42,284 nucleotides of DNA from CAIWKO01 sp964469155 (lineage in GTDB: Bacteria > Bacteroidota > Bacteroidia > Bacteroidales > CAIWKO01). Shown here piece by piece: positions 16,388 through 24,402 of the stretch (the first letter of the stretch is position 1; each line of letters begins with the position of its first letter). A program made the translations under genes and the position numbers. The DNA lies in assembly GCA_964469155.1 (NCBI GenBank), contig CAYXXU010000040.1, forward strand, positions 1 to 42,284, given 5' to 3'. Below the pieces are notes generated by a model, which saw nothing but the letters and a program-made list of their open reading frames with translations, was not told where the DNA came from and did no database searches.

Positions 16388-17230
16388 TTATACAGTGTCC
16401 ATGAATCCTTTCTCCACTTTGTTAAAAATTACAATTCCCAGAAGCAAAAGAACTACCATAAAACCAAAACTATACAAAAGCCATATCCCAGAAAAAACTC
16501 CATTTCCCATAGCACCATACTTAAAAGCCTCTATAATCGATGTCATCGGATTGATTTGGATAAGCCATTGTTTAGCTGGGGCTATATTTTTCAAAGGATA
16601 AATCACAGGGGTTATAAACATCCATAGTTGCACCCCAAATTGCAGTAGAAAAGTAAGATCACGGTATTTTGTGGTAAGAGACGAAAATATGATTCCAAAT
16701 CCCAGACTCAAACCGGCAGTCATGATAATCAGTAAAGGAAAAAGCAAAAGGGAAACGTTTGGGACAATATCAGTCCCGGTATAGAAATAATAGAAATAAA
16801 TTATTAGAAGAATAACGAACTGAATAAAAAACCTCACCAGGTTAGAAATGGTTATGGAAATAGGTACCACCAAACGCGGAAAATACACCTTGCCAAATAC
16901 ATTTTGGTTGTCCAAAAATATTCTTGAATTTCGCATAAGACAATCAGAAAAATAATTCCAGAAAATTATGCCAGAAAAATAGAATAAGGGCTGGGGAATT
17001 CCATCGGTTGATATACCTGCCAAATTTCCAAATACAAACATGAACATAATAGTTGTAAGTACAGGCTGAAATACAAACCAGAGTGGTCCCAGTATAGTTT
17101 GCTTATAAAATGTGACAATATCGCGCCTCACATACATGGATATCAGATCACGATACAGCCATAGTTCGGTCAAATTCAAGTCTAAGAGACTCGATTGAGG
17201 TTTGATTAGGGTAAATTGAGGCTCTGACAT
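16388..17230 (-). CDS. wzm: Polysaccharide ABC exporter permease (Wzm)
   Basis: This integral inner-membrane ABC-2 type permease is the partner of Wzt. Six hydrophobic helices are visible from about residue 55 onwards (LWFVFQPVLTTIMFMFVFG, FIQFVILLIIYFYYFY, LLLFPLLIIMTAGLSLGFG, LWMFITPVIYPL, and the C-terminal LLYSFGFMVVLLLLGIVIF). They follow the family's amphipathic RDLISMYVRRDIVTFYKQTILGPLW segment. The frame extends to a TTG at 17257, but that codon lies inside a -7 promoter element. The ATG at 17230 has an AAAGG 5 bp upstream and a fitting leader, so I choose it (280 residues). This is the first gene of the polysaccharide operon. Confidence 0.92.
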   Translation of the reverse strand: MSEPQFTLIKPQSSLLDLNLTELWLYRDLISMYVRRDIVTFYKQTILGPLWFVFQPVLTTIMFMFVFGNLAGISTDGIPQPLFYFSGIIFWNYFSDCLMRNSRIFLDNQNVFGKVYFPRLVVPISITISNLVRFFIQFVILLIIYFYYFYTGTDIVPNVSLLLFPLLIIMTAGLSLGFGIIFSSLTTKYRDLTFLLQFGVQLWMFITPVIYPLKNIAPAKQWLIQINPMTSIIEAFKYGAMGNGVFSGIWLLYSFGFMVVLLLLGIVIFNKVEKGFMDTV

Positions 17231-17254
17231 AAGTGCCTTTGTAAAATTAATGAG

Positions 17255-17262
17255 CAAAGATA
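17255..17262 (-). promoter_or_regulatory. -7 promoter element of the polysaccharide operon
   Basis: TATCTTTG on the minus strand fits the Bacteroidota -7 consensus TAnnTTTG and lies 24 bp before the wzm ATG at 17230. No clear TTTG -33 element is found at the expected distance. Transcription would begin near 17248, which rules out the TTG at 17257 as the translation start. Confidence 0.45.
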
Positions 17263-18015
17263 ATTAAAATTTAAAAAGAGTAGGAGTGGGTAAATTGAGG
17301 CTTCATTAACCGATTTGCTAACAATATTTAAGTGCGATACAAAAAATACATTCAATTCCGTTGTTATAGTATGCATTTTTTCAATTACCCAGGTTGATTA
17401 CTGCATTAAATGAGCCGATTCTCGCAACATGCAACTCTTCTAAATAAACACACGAACATTTGTAATAAATATATATGCTAAAGAAATGATTACGTGATGC
17501 AATTTTTACAGTATACATATCAAACACTTGATGACATTGTTCGAAATATGCCATGTAAGGTGCAAACATAGTCAATACACAAACCTTAAAAGTCTATGCA
17601 AGCTATGAACCGGCTGAAGCATAATGAGGTTTTTTAATATTAAGACCTGATGGCTGAATCAGAATGATTAATGATAAGTACACCGTCGGGAAGGATTATT
17701 ACACAAAACGGAATCATAAAAAATGCACCAAAAAACTTGTGTCAAAAATTGAATTGCTTTATACATGAAAATAAATGCCTGTAAACCATTTGATATGTTT
17801 ATATGGCTAAAAACGATTTCTTTTCGCAGAATATAATACCAATTTCTTTAAGGTAGGTACCCTATACTTTATTTAAACGGTTCCATCCTTTATGTCGGTC
17901 TTTACAACATTGAGGAAAGCTGTTGATTCTTCTCCATTAAAGGCATCAGGGATTAATGATGCAGGGTTTGCCATAATAATATTGTTATTGGATTTTTGTT
18001 TTTACAGCAAACCAA
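17263..18015. other. Long AT-rich spacer between the polysaccharide operon and the T9SS cargo gene
   Basis: About 750 bp without a convincing gene, lying between divergent transcription units and low in GC. Two micro-ORFs are present: 33 codons on the minus strand at 17873-17974 (starting MANPASLIPDAF, codon use that looks real) and 34 codons on the plus strand at 17664-17768 (starting MINDKYTVGKDYY). Neither is recognised. No repeats, terminators or tRNA-like structures were seen here. The spacer may hold decayed coding sequence at the edge of the locus. Confidence 0.5.
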
Positions 18016-18042
18016 AAAATTCTTATATTTGTTAAGAATTTT
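18016..18042 (+). promoter_or_regulatory. Promoter of the T9SS cargo gene with overlapping inverted repeat
   Basis: TATATTTG at 18024-18031 matches the -7 consensus TAnnTTTG, 20 bp before the ATG. A TTTG lies further upstream at 17995-17998, but the 25-bp spacing is longer than usual. A perfect 10-bp inverted repeat (AAAATTCTTA at 18016-18025 and TAAGAATTTT at 18033-18042, 7-nt loop) brackets the -7 element. It would be well placed as a repressor operator, or as a 5' leader hairpin. Confidence 0.5.
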
Positions 18043-18051
18043 AATAAGTAC

Positions 18052-21000
18052 ATGAAATCAAGACTTTTCTTTTTTTTACTTCTTTTGATTTTTATCCCGT
18101 GGACAACCGCCTTGGCACAATTTAAGCCCAATCATATTTCGGGAATAAAGCTTTGGCTCAGAGCAGATACAGGTGTGGTATTGAATGGAAGTCAACTTTC
18201 TCAATGGAAAGATTGCAGTGGTGATTCGAATAATGTAATTCAATCAACCACAAATTTTCAACCAACCTTTGTTTCCGGAATTGCTCAATTGAATAATCGT
18301 GCTACCATAAGGTTTGATGGAAATGATGATTATATGGATGGAGGTAATATCCTAAATCTTAATTCAAATAGTAATACGATTTACCTTATTGGAAAAAGCA
18401 ATTCGTCCAATGGGTCTTTTATTGCTAAATCTATTGCCTCAGGCACTAATGGTAGGTATGCATTAATATATATTGGATCCAGCTTGTACTATCTATACCA
18501 GGACAACGGGGATCGAAACATTATTGTTTCTAAACCAATTGCAATTTATGAATTAATTAATGCCATAAATGACAGATCATTATCGACAAACACCTTAATT
18601 TCTAACAATACGACACTTGGTTTCTCTTCTATTAACCCTTTATATGATTTCAATTCTTCATTTAATTTTCTAATAGGAGCATATAATAATTCTTCTGGAG
18701 GGGTACCTCCTCTTCCCGGATATTTTCTCAATGGGGACATCTCTGAAGTAATCATTTACAATAAAATTCTTTCTTTGAATGAGAAAAAATCCGTAGAAAA
18801 TTATTTATGCAATAAATATGCGGGTCCATCTGTTAATCTTGGACCTGATATTACAATTCCTTATGGATTTTGCGACACTACCCTTAATGCAGGCAGCGAA
18901 TATAAATCTTATCTGTGGAGCACAGGAGCTACGACACAAAATATTTCAGTAATTAATTCAGGTAGTTATTTTGTTACGGTTACGGATATGTTTGGTTTTA
19001 CTTCTTCAGATTCAATACATGTCAGCTATCCTGTAACATCTTTGCACGATACTATTGTTTGTGGCGGGAATTCTGTTGTGCTATCTGCGGGTTTGACCGG
19101 AAACTATACCTATAGTTGGAACGATGGGAGTAATTTGGCGACCAATAACGTGAGTACTCCAGGGAGTTACACAGTTACAGTAACTGATATACATTCCTGC
19201 TCTATTGTTTCACCGACAATCACGGTTTCTCTCGATTCATTACCATTAACGGCAAGTCTTGGCCCCGATACTAGTTTTTGTTCAGGAAATTCTATAGGAC
19301 TTGTTTCACCTATTCCATTACCGTCAGGATTAATATATAATTGGTCCACAAATGAAAACACACAGCAAATAAATATTTTTAGTAATGGCAATTATTTTTT
19401 ACATGTAACTGACACTAATGGATGCTTAGCATCTGATTCCATCATTGTCAATATAGTTGGAACTGCTCCTTTAGTTAATTTCAGCTACAACTTAGGTTGT
19501 TCCGGTGTTAATTCCACATTTTCAAACATTTCTTCACCCTCTGGTACATCATGGTTATGGAATTTCGGTGACGGGGCAATTTCAACTGATCAAAATCCGC
19601 TACATACCTATACATCAGGAGGTAATTTTACAGTTTCTTTAACTGTAAATGACGGATTATGCAGTAATACTTTTTCAAAGACTCTGCATATTTCTTCATC
19701 TCCAACTGCCAATTTTATAGCATCTACTGCTTGTATTAATAATCCCTATAACTTCACAGATCAAAGCTTATCCCAGGAAGGAAATATAATTTTTAGGGAC
19801 TGGGATTTTGGAGATTCAACAGCGCATTCATCAAATCCAAATCCGGCTCATTTATACAATTCTCCAGGTAACTACATGGTTACTTTAACAGTTGCGACAG
19901 ATAGCGGATGTTCAGCAACTGTACAGCGTCCCTTAATTGTTGTAAATTCAGCTCAATTTCCCGGTTATTTCTCACTTTATTATCCAAATAATAATTCTGT
20001 AACAAATACAAGCACTATTAATTTTGCATGGAATATTTCTCAACATGCAGCTTATTATCATTTAGAATACTCTACAGATTCAAATTTTATAAATAATGTC
20101 TTTACTATTTTAAATATTTCAAATACCAACTACCAACTAGTCTTGCCCTATGCTAATAAATATTATTGGCGTGTTATTGCTTTTAACATTTGTGGTGACC
20201 ATGTTTCGTCAGACTCATTTTCGTTCAATATATTTTCATCCTCAACCATTTCAGGATTAAGCGCCTGGTATCATGCAGATTCTGTCCACAAAAACGGAAG
20301 CACAGTAGATACTTTGTATGATTGTAGCGGCAATAACAATATTATTATTCAACAAAACATTAATTATCAACCATTATTTATTCAAACATCAAATCAAATT
20401 AACAACCAGTCAACGATACGGTTTGATGGTTCTAACGATTTTTTGGATGGCGGCAACGTTCTCAATTTTGGCATGAATAGTAATACAATATACCTTATTG
20501 GAAAAAGTATTGCTTCTAACGGCACTTATTTTGCAAAGTCAATGGCAAACGATGTCTCAAATAGATATGCTCTTTTTTATTATTATCCAAACTTATTGTT
20601 TTTATATCAGGATAATATACAAAGATTAATCAGTGCGCCAAGGACATCTCCTGGTTACGAGTTGCTAAATGTAACAATAGATAGAAATCTTTCAACAAAT
20701 AAATTGATTGCTAATAATCAAAGCCTGGGAGTCACTTCTATAAATACATCTTCTGATATTACATCTTCATTTAATTTCTTGGTTGGCGCATATAATAGCA
20801 ATACTGGAGGTGTTCCTCCATCGGGAGTCTATTTAAATGGAGATATTTCCGAAATCTTGATTTTCAATAAATTATTGACAACGAATGAAAAAATGATTGT
20901 CGAAAATTATTTGTCTTATAAATACGCCCCCCCAGTTAATCTTGGTCCCGATATCAATATTGAATATGGACTTTGTGACACAACCTTAGATGCCGGCAGC

Positions 21001-23394
21001 CGGTTTACGCATTTTTTATGGTCGACAGGAGATACAACTCAAACAGTCTCTGTGCTGAATAGCGGAGCCTATAGTGTTACCGCAACCAATATCTTTGGAC
21101 AGCTTTCTACTGATACCGTATTGGTTTCTGTGCCGGATATTTCTGTTTCTGACACCTTATTCTGTCTGGGTGATACAATAGCATTTTCAGCTAATTTGGG
21201 ATCAGCGTATTCATATCTTTGGCTACCCGATTCAGTAACCTCAAATTCTCTTCATATTATTTCTCCGGGAACTTATTCTCTAACTATTTTTGATACAAAT
21301 AATTGTCAACGCACAAAATCATTTTCTGTTGTTGCTGATTCTTTTGCCATTTCGGCAACATTAGGTCCCGATAAGAAAATCTGTAAAGGAGATTATATCG
21401 GGCTATTAAATGGAGCGCAACAAGCATCAGGTTATTTATGGTCTAATGGTTCAGGAAACAGCCTGTTGACTATTAACGACACATTAGGTAGTGTGAGCAT
21501 GTATTCTGTAACGGTCAGTAATAACAATGGATGTAAGGCTGAAGATACTATTCAGTTGATGATAAATGGGATTAAACCAATTGCAGCATTTATGACCGAT
21601 TCGGTTTGTTTCGGGAATTCATCTCATTTTACAAATTTGTCATTTGTAGATCCTCCTTTCCAGATTGTAAATAATAACTGGAATTTTGGAGACACTTCAT
21701 TTTCAAGCATTACAAATCCTGACCACCTATTTGCCGAGGATGGTTATCATCAGGTTGAACTTACTGTTACTACTGATTCTGGTTGTATTAATTCTGTCGT
21801 GCACAACATTCTTGTCTTTTCAAGACCTTTAGTCAGTTTTATGCCTTACATGGGATGCAGTGAAGAACCGATCACATTTGTTGATAAAACCTTATGTCCC
21901 TTCGGCAATATAACCCATTGGAACTGGAAATTCAATGATTTAGCTAATGCCGGACAGGACACATCAACCTCTAAAAACCCTGAATATATTTTTGATACTG
22001 CGGGAGTTTATGCAGTGAAGCTGGTTTCAATTTCGAGTGCAGGATGTATAGATTCTATTACAAAGAATGTATTGATAAAAGAATCGCCTAACCTCAATTT
22101 TTCCTTTACCGATGCCTGTGCTGAACATGCCATTTATTTTAACGACATCATTGGTTTGCAACCATGGGAAACCATATTATCGTACGATTGGCAATTTGGT
22201 GATGGCAATTCATCGGCCATTGCTAACCCAACTCATATTTTCGATACTGCCGGTATGTATAATACTGCTTTTACAGTACTAACATCCAGTGGATGTAAGG
22301 TTTCAATAGTAAAACCTATCGATGTTGGAGGGGTTCCAATGGTTGATTTTGTTTACGGGAATAATTGTATCTTTAATTTAACCCAATTTACTGACAATAG
22401 CTTTGTTACTAACGATAGTATTACTTACTGGCATTGGAATTTCAACGGTTTGGGGACTGCTGCAATTCCAAATCCTTCGTTTCTATTCCCTGATACGGGC
22501 AATTTTATTATTAGCCTTAGAATCAATACCAGTCATAATTGTAGCGACAGTATTAGCCTCCCGGTAAAAATCGTTGCAGCGCCCGATGCCCGTTTCTCAT
22601 TTTCTCCCGAATATGGGGTGCCACCGCTTCCGGTTACCTTAAATAATAATAGTATAGGTGGAAATACTTATCTGTGGTCGTTTGGCGATACTGAATCAAG
22701 TACCTTAATTAATCCGGTTCATACTTATCAAAATCAGGGTATTTTCAAGGTTATGCTAAATGCATATAACACGATAGGTTGTTCTGATACGATTTCGGCC
22801 AGAGTATACGTGCTGCCAACCTCGGTGGATATTGCAGTTAATAGTATTACAGTGGACGAAGTCAATGGTCAGTTATTTGTTGCTGCTGATCTGACAAACA
22901 AAGGAACCCGCAAAATTGAGCATATTGATATGGCCGTTGATTTCGGAAACGGGAATATTCTCCACGAACAATGGTTGGGGACTTTATTGGAAGGCGAAAC
23001 GCTGTATTTCTTGTTTACTGTTTCCGCCGAAATACCTAAGGATGTTGATGTAAATTTTGTGTGTGTAAAGGCATTGCTGCCCGAACTTATCGATGACGAT
23101 CCAAATAATAATTTCTATTGCTCTGCTTTGAAAGACGATTTCCTAATTATGGATCCTTATCCTAACCCTGTTATCGATTTAATATCCTTTGCATTTATTT
23201 TGCCTTTCAGCGACCTGGTCACTATTGATATAGCTGACGGCACAGGGCGTTTTATAAAAAATATTTACAGCCAGATGAGTAGCGAAGGATATAATTTAAT
23301 TCAAACCGACCTTTCGACCTTACAAAGTGGTGTTTATTGTGTTAGGATAGCTTTCAGAGATAAGATTTTAAGGAAGAAATTTGTTAAGATGTAA
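18052..23394 (+). CDS. Giant secreted LamG-like/PKD protein with T9SS type A sorting domain
   Basis: The 1780-residue surface or secreted protein has a signal peptide at 1-22 (ending TTALA). A concanavalin/LamG-like module at about 29-255 leads into Ig-like repeats to 470 and two PKD domains (about 475-625, with LWNFGDG and DWDFGDS). An FN3-like module follows at 637-728, then a second LamG-like plus Ig unit at about 733-1013 that is a copy of residues 29-315. Five more PKD domains occupy about 1190-1590. A CARDB-like region covers 1592-1695, and a C-terminal T9SS type A sorting domain begins PYPNPVIDLISF and ends at 1780. Such proteins cross the outer membrane by T9SS and are anchored on LPS. 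The LamG folds suggest glycan binding or adhesion. No catalytic residues are seen. The gene is AT-rich like the divergent polysaccharide operon. Confidence 0.9.
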   Translation: MKSRLFFFLLLLIFIPWTTALAQFKPNHISGIKLWLRADTGVVLNGSQLSQWKDCSGDSNNVIQSTTNFQPTFVSGIAQLNNRATIRFDGNDDYMDGGNILNLNSNSNTIYLIGKSNSSNGSFIAKSIASGTNGRYALIYIGSSLYYLYQDNGDRNIIVSKPIAIYELINAINDRSLSTNTLISNNTTLGFSSINPLYDFNSSFNFLIGAYNNSSGGVPPLPGYFLNGDISEVIIYNKILSLNEKKSVENYLCNKYAGPSVNLGPDITIPYGFCDTTLNAGSEYKSYLWSTGATTQNISVINSGSYFVTVTDMFGFTSSDSIHVSYPVTSLHDTIVCGGNSVVLSAGLTGNYTYSWNDGSNLATNNVSTPGSYTVTVTDIHSCSIVSPTITVSLDSLPLTASLGPDTSFCSGNSIGLVSPIPLPSGLIYNWSTNENTQQINIFSNGNYFLHVTDTNGCLASDSIIVNIVGTAPLVNFSYNLGCSGVNSTFSNISSPSGTSWLWNFGDGAISTDQNPLHTYTSGGNFTVSLTVNDGLCSNTFSKTLHISSSPTANFIASTACINNPYNFTDQSLSQEGNIIFRDWDFGDSTAHSSNPNPAHLYNSPGNYMVTLTVATDSGCSATVQRPLIVVNSAQFPGYFSLYYPNNNSVTNTSTINFAWNISQHAAYYHLEYSTDSNFINNVFTILNISNTNYQLVLPYANKYYWRVIAFNICGDHVSSDSFSFNIFSSSTISGLSAWYHADSVHKNGSTVDTLYDCSGNNNIIIQQNINYQPLFIQTSNQINNQSTIRFDGSNDFLDGGNVLNFGMNSNTIYLIGKSIASNGTYFAKSMANDVSNRYALFYYYPNLLFLYQDNIQRLISAPRTSPGYELLNVTIDRNLSTNKLIANNQSLGVTSINTSSDITSSFNFLVGAYNSNTGGVPPSGVYLNGDISEILIFNKLLTTNEKMIVENYLSYKYAPPVNLGPDINIEYGLCDTTLDAGSRFTHFLWSTGDTTQTVSVLNSGAYSVTATNIFGQLSTDTVLVSVPDISVSDTLFCLGDTIAFSANLGSAYSYLWLPDSVTSNSLHIISPGTYSLTIFDTNNCQRTKSFSVVADSFAISATLGPDKKICKGDYIGLLNGAQQASGYLWSNGSGNSLLTINDTLGSVSMYSVTVSNNNGCKAEDTIQLMINGIKPIAAFMTDSVCFGNSSHFTNLSFVDPPFQIVNNNWNFGDTSFSSITNPDHLFAEDGYHQVELTVTTDSGCINSVVHNILVFSRPLVSFMPYMGCSEEPITFVDKTLCPFGNITHWNWKFNDLANAGQDTSTSKNPEYIFDTAGVYAVKLVSISSAGCIDSITKNVLIKESPNLNFSFTDACAEHAIYFNDIIGLQPWETILSYDWQFGDGNSSAIANPTHIFDTAGMYNTAFTVLTSSGCKVSIVKPIDVGGVPMVDFVYGNNCIFNLTQFTDNSFVTNDSITYWHWNFNGLGTAAIPNPSFLFPDTGNFIISLRINTSHNCSDSISLPVKIVAAPDARFSFSPEYGVPPLPVTLNNNSIGGNTYLWSFGDTESSTLINPVHTYQNQGIFKVMLNAYNTIGCSDTISARVYVLPTSVDIAVNSITVDEVNGQLFVAADLTNKGTRKIEHIDMAVDFGNGNILHEQWLGTLLEGETLYFLFTVSAEIPKDVDVNFVCVKALLPELIDDDPNNNFYCSALKDDFLIMDPYPNPVIDLISFAFILPFSDLVTIDIADGTGRFIKNIYSQMSSEGYNLIQTDLSTLQSGVYCVRIAFRDKILRKKFVKM

Positions 23395-23447
23395 TCAGGA
23401 AGTAGTTATATTCGTCATAGACAGGTGCCTACACTACATGATCACCT

Positions 23448-24344
23448 TTACTTCTTCTTTCGGAGCCATACCACTAATTCCATTCCGGTATCGGTCTTCT
23501 TCATATACCAGGGCAATATGGGATTTAAAATCTTTGGAAGAAAGGTCTCACAGACATAATACCTGTGATCAGCAATTTCGTAATTATTGGTTATCGAATG
23601 TAATTCGAAGGCCTTTTTGGAAAACTCATACAGATGGAAAGGAGTATGCATGGGGCTGAGGTTTGCTACATAATCGCTTCCAAACAAACGGTAATACCTG
23701 TTGACAATTTTGTTTACCAGCCAATCGGAACTGGGAACCTCAATAAATATCAATCCGCCGGGTTTAAGCCATTTCAGCACTTTTGTAAGCACTTTTGCCG
23801 GTTCGTACAAATGTTCCAAAACCGCTGTGAAAAAAATCACATCAAACATATTGTCGTCAAATTCGCAATCTTCGACTGAGGCCAGATTCAGCTTTCCGGG
23901 ATCGACACCCATTTTTTCTACAGCCCTTTCGTAAAAAGGCAGCGAAGGTTCCACACCATAGGTATCCATACCATAACGTTTAAACGCAAGCATGAACTTT
24001 CCCAAACCGGCTCCAATATCCAAAACCTTTGAGCCGGGCTCCATTTTCTTAATCTGGTTCATCCAATCGAACAAAGATCTCAAGTAATTTTCGGGTATGC
24101 TGAAATATTCGGGTTGCCAATAGTCTTCAGGAGGAATTCCATAGTGATCCTGAATATCGTCGGGTATGGGCAGAGGATTTGGGAAAACCAGTCCACAACA
24201 CCGACATTTTACGATGGTGGTGGTTATTCCTAATTTATTTGGGGGATTGCGACCCTGTGAAGTATTGAGGCGCTTTCCCAGTATCTTAAATTCCTTAGCG
24301 TTGCAGAAAGGACAGGCTTCAATATTCTTGAAGAGATATTTCAT
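23448..24344 (-). CDS. Class I SAM-dependent methyltransferase with N-terminal zinc ribbon
   Basis: The 298-residue cytoplasmic enzyme starts with a cysteine pair CPFC (11-14) and a cluster KCRCCG (47-51) forming a likely zinc ribbon. The Rossmann-fold methyltransferase follows, with motif I VLDIGAGLGKF at 107-117, the acidic end of strand 2 in YGVEPS, and the post-motif FFTAVLEHLYEPAKVL. LKWLKPGGLIFIEVPS is the usual motif after strand 5. This architecture is common in sugar or lipid O-/C-methyltransferases found near polysaccharide genes. It lies downstream of dnaG on the same strand (58-bp gap) and converges on the cargo gene. GC content is closer to the housekeeping region than to the polysaccharide locus. 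Substrate unknown. Confidence 0.85.
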   Translation of the reverse strand: MKYLFKNIEACPFCNAKEFKILGKRLNTSQGRNPPNKLGITTTIVKCRCCGLVFPNPLPIPDDIQDHYGIPPEDYWQPEYFSIPENYLRSLFDWMNQIKKMEPGSKVLDIGAGLGKFMLAFKRYGMDTYGVEPSLPFYERAVEKMGVDPGKLNLASVEDCEFDDNMFDVIFFTAVLEHLYEPAKVLTKVLKWLKPGGLIFIEVPSSDWLVNKIVNRYYRLFGSDYVANLSPMHTPFHLYEFSKKAFELHSITNNYEIADHRYYVCETFLPKILNPILPWYMKKTDTGMELVVWLRKKK

Positions 24345-24402
24345 CAGATAATAATATTTTCTGACATGCGAATATCGGCATTATAATCGGAACTTTAATA
24401 AA

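Noticed and set aside
17231..17257. TTG start of wzm
   Set aside because: The codon lies inside a TAnnTTTG promoter element, and a better ATG with an AAAGG ahead of it is at 17230.
17381..17575. 64-codon minus-strand ORF in the spacer before the cargo gene
   Set aside because: No recognisable motif, signal peptide or promoter, and the composition is like the surrounding non-coding DNA.
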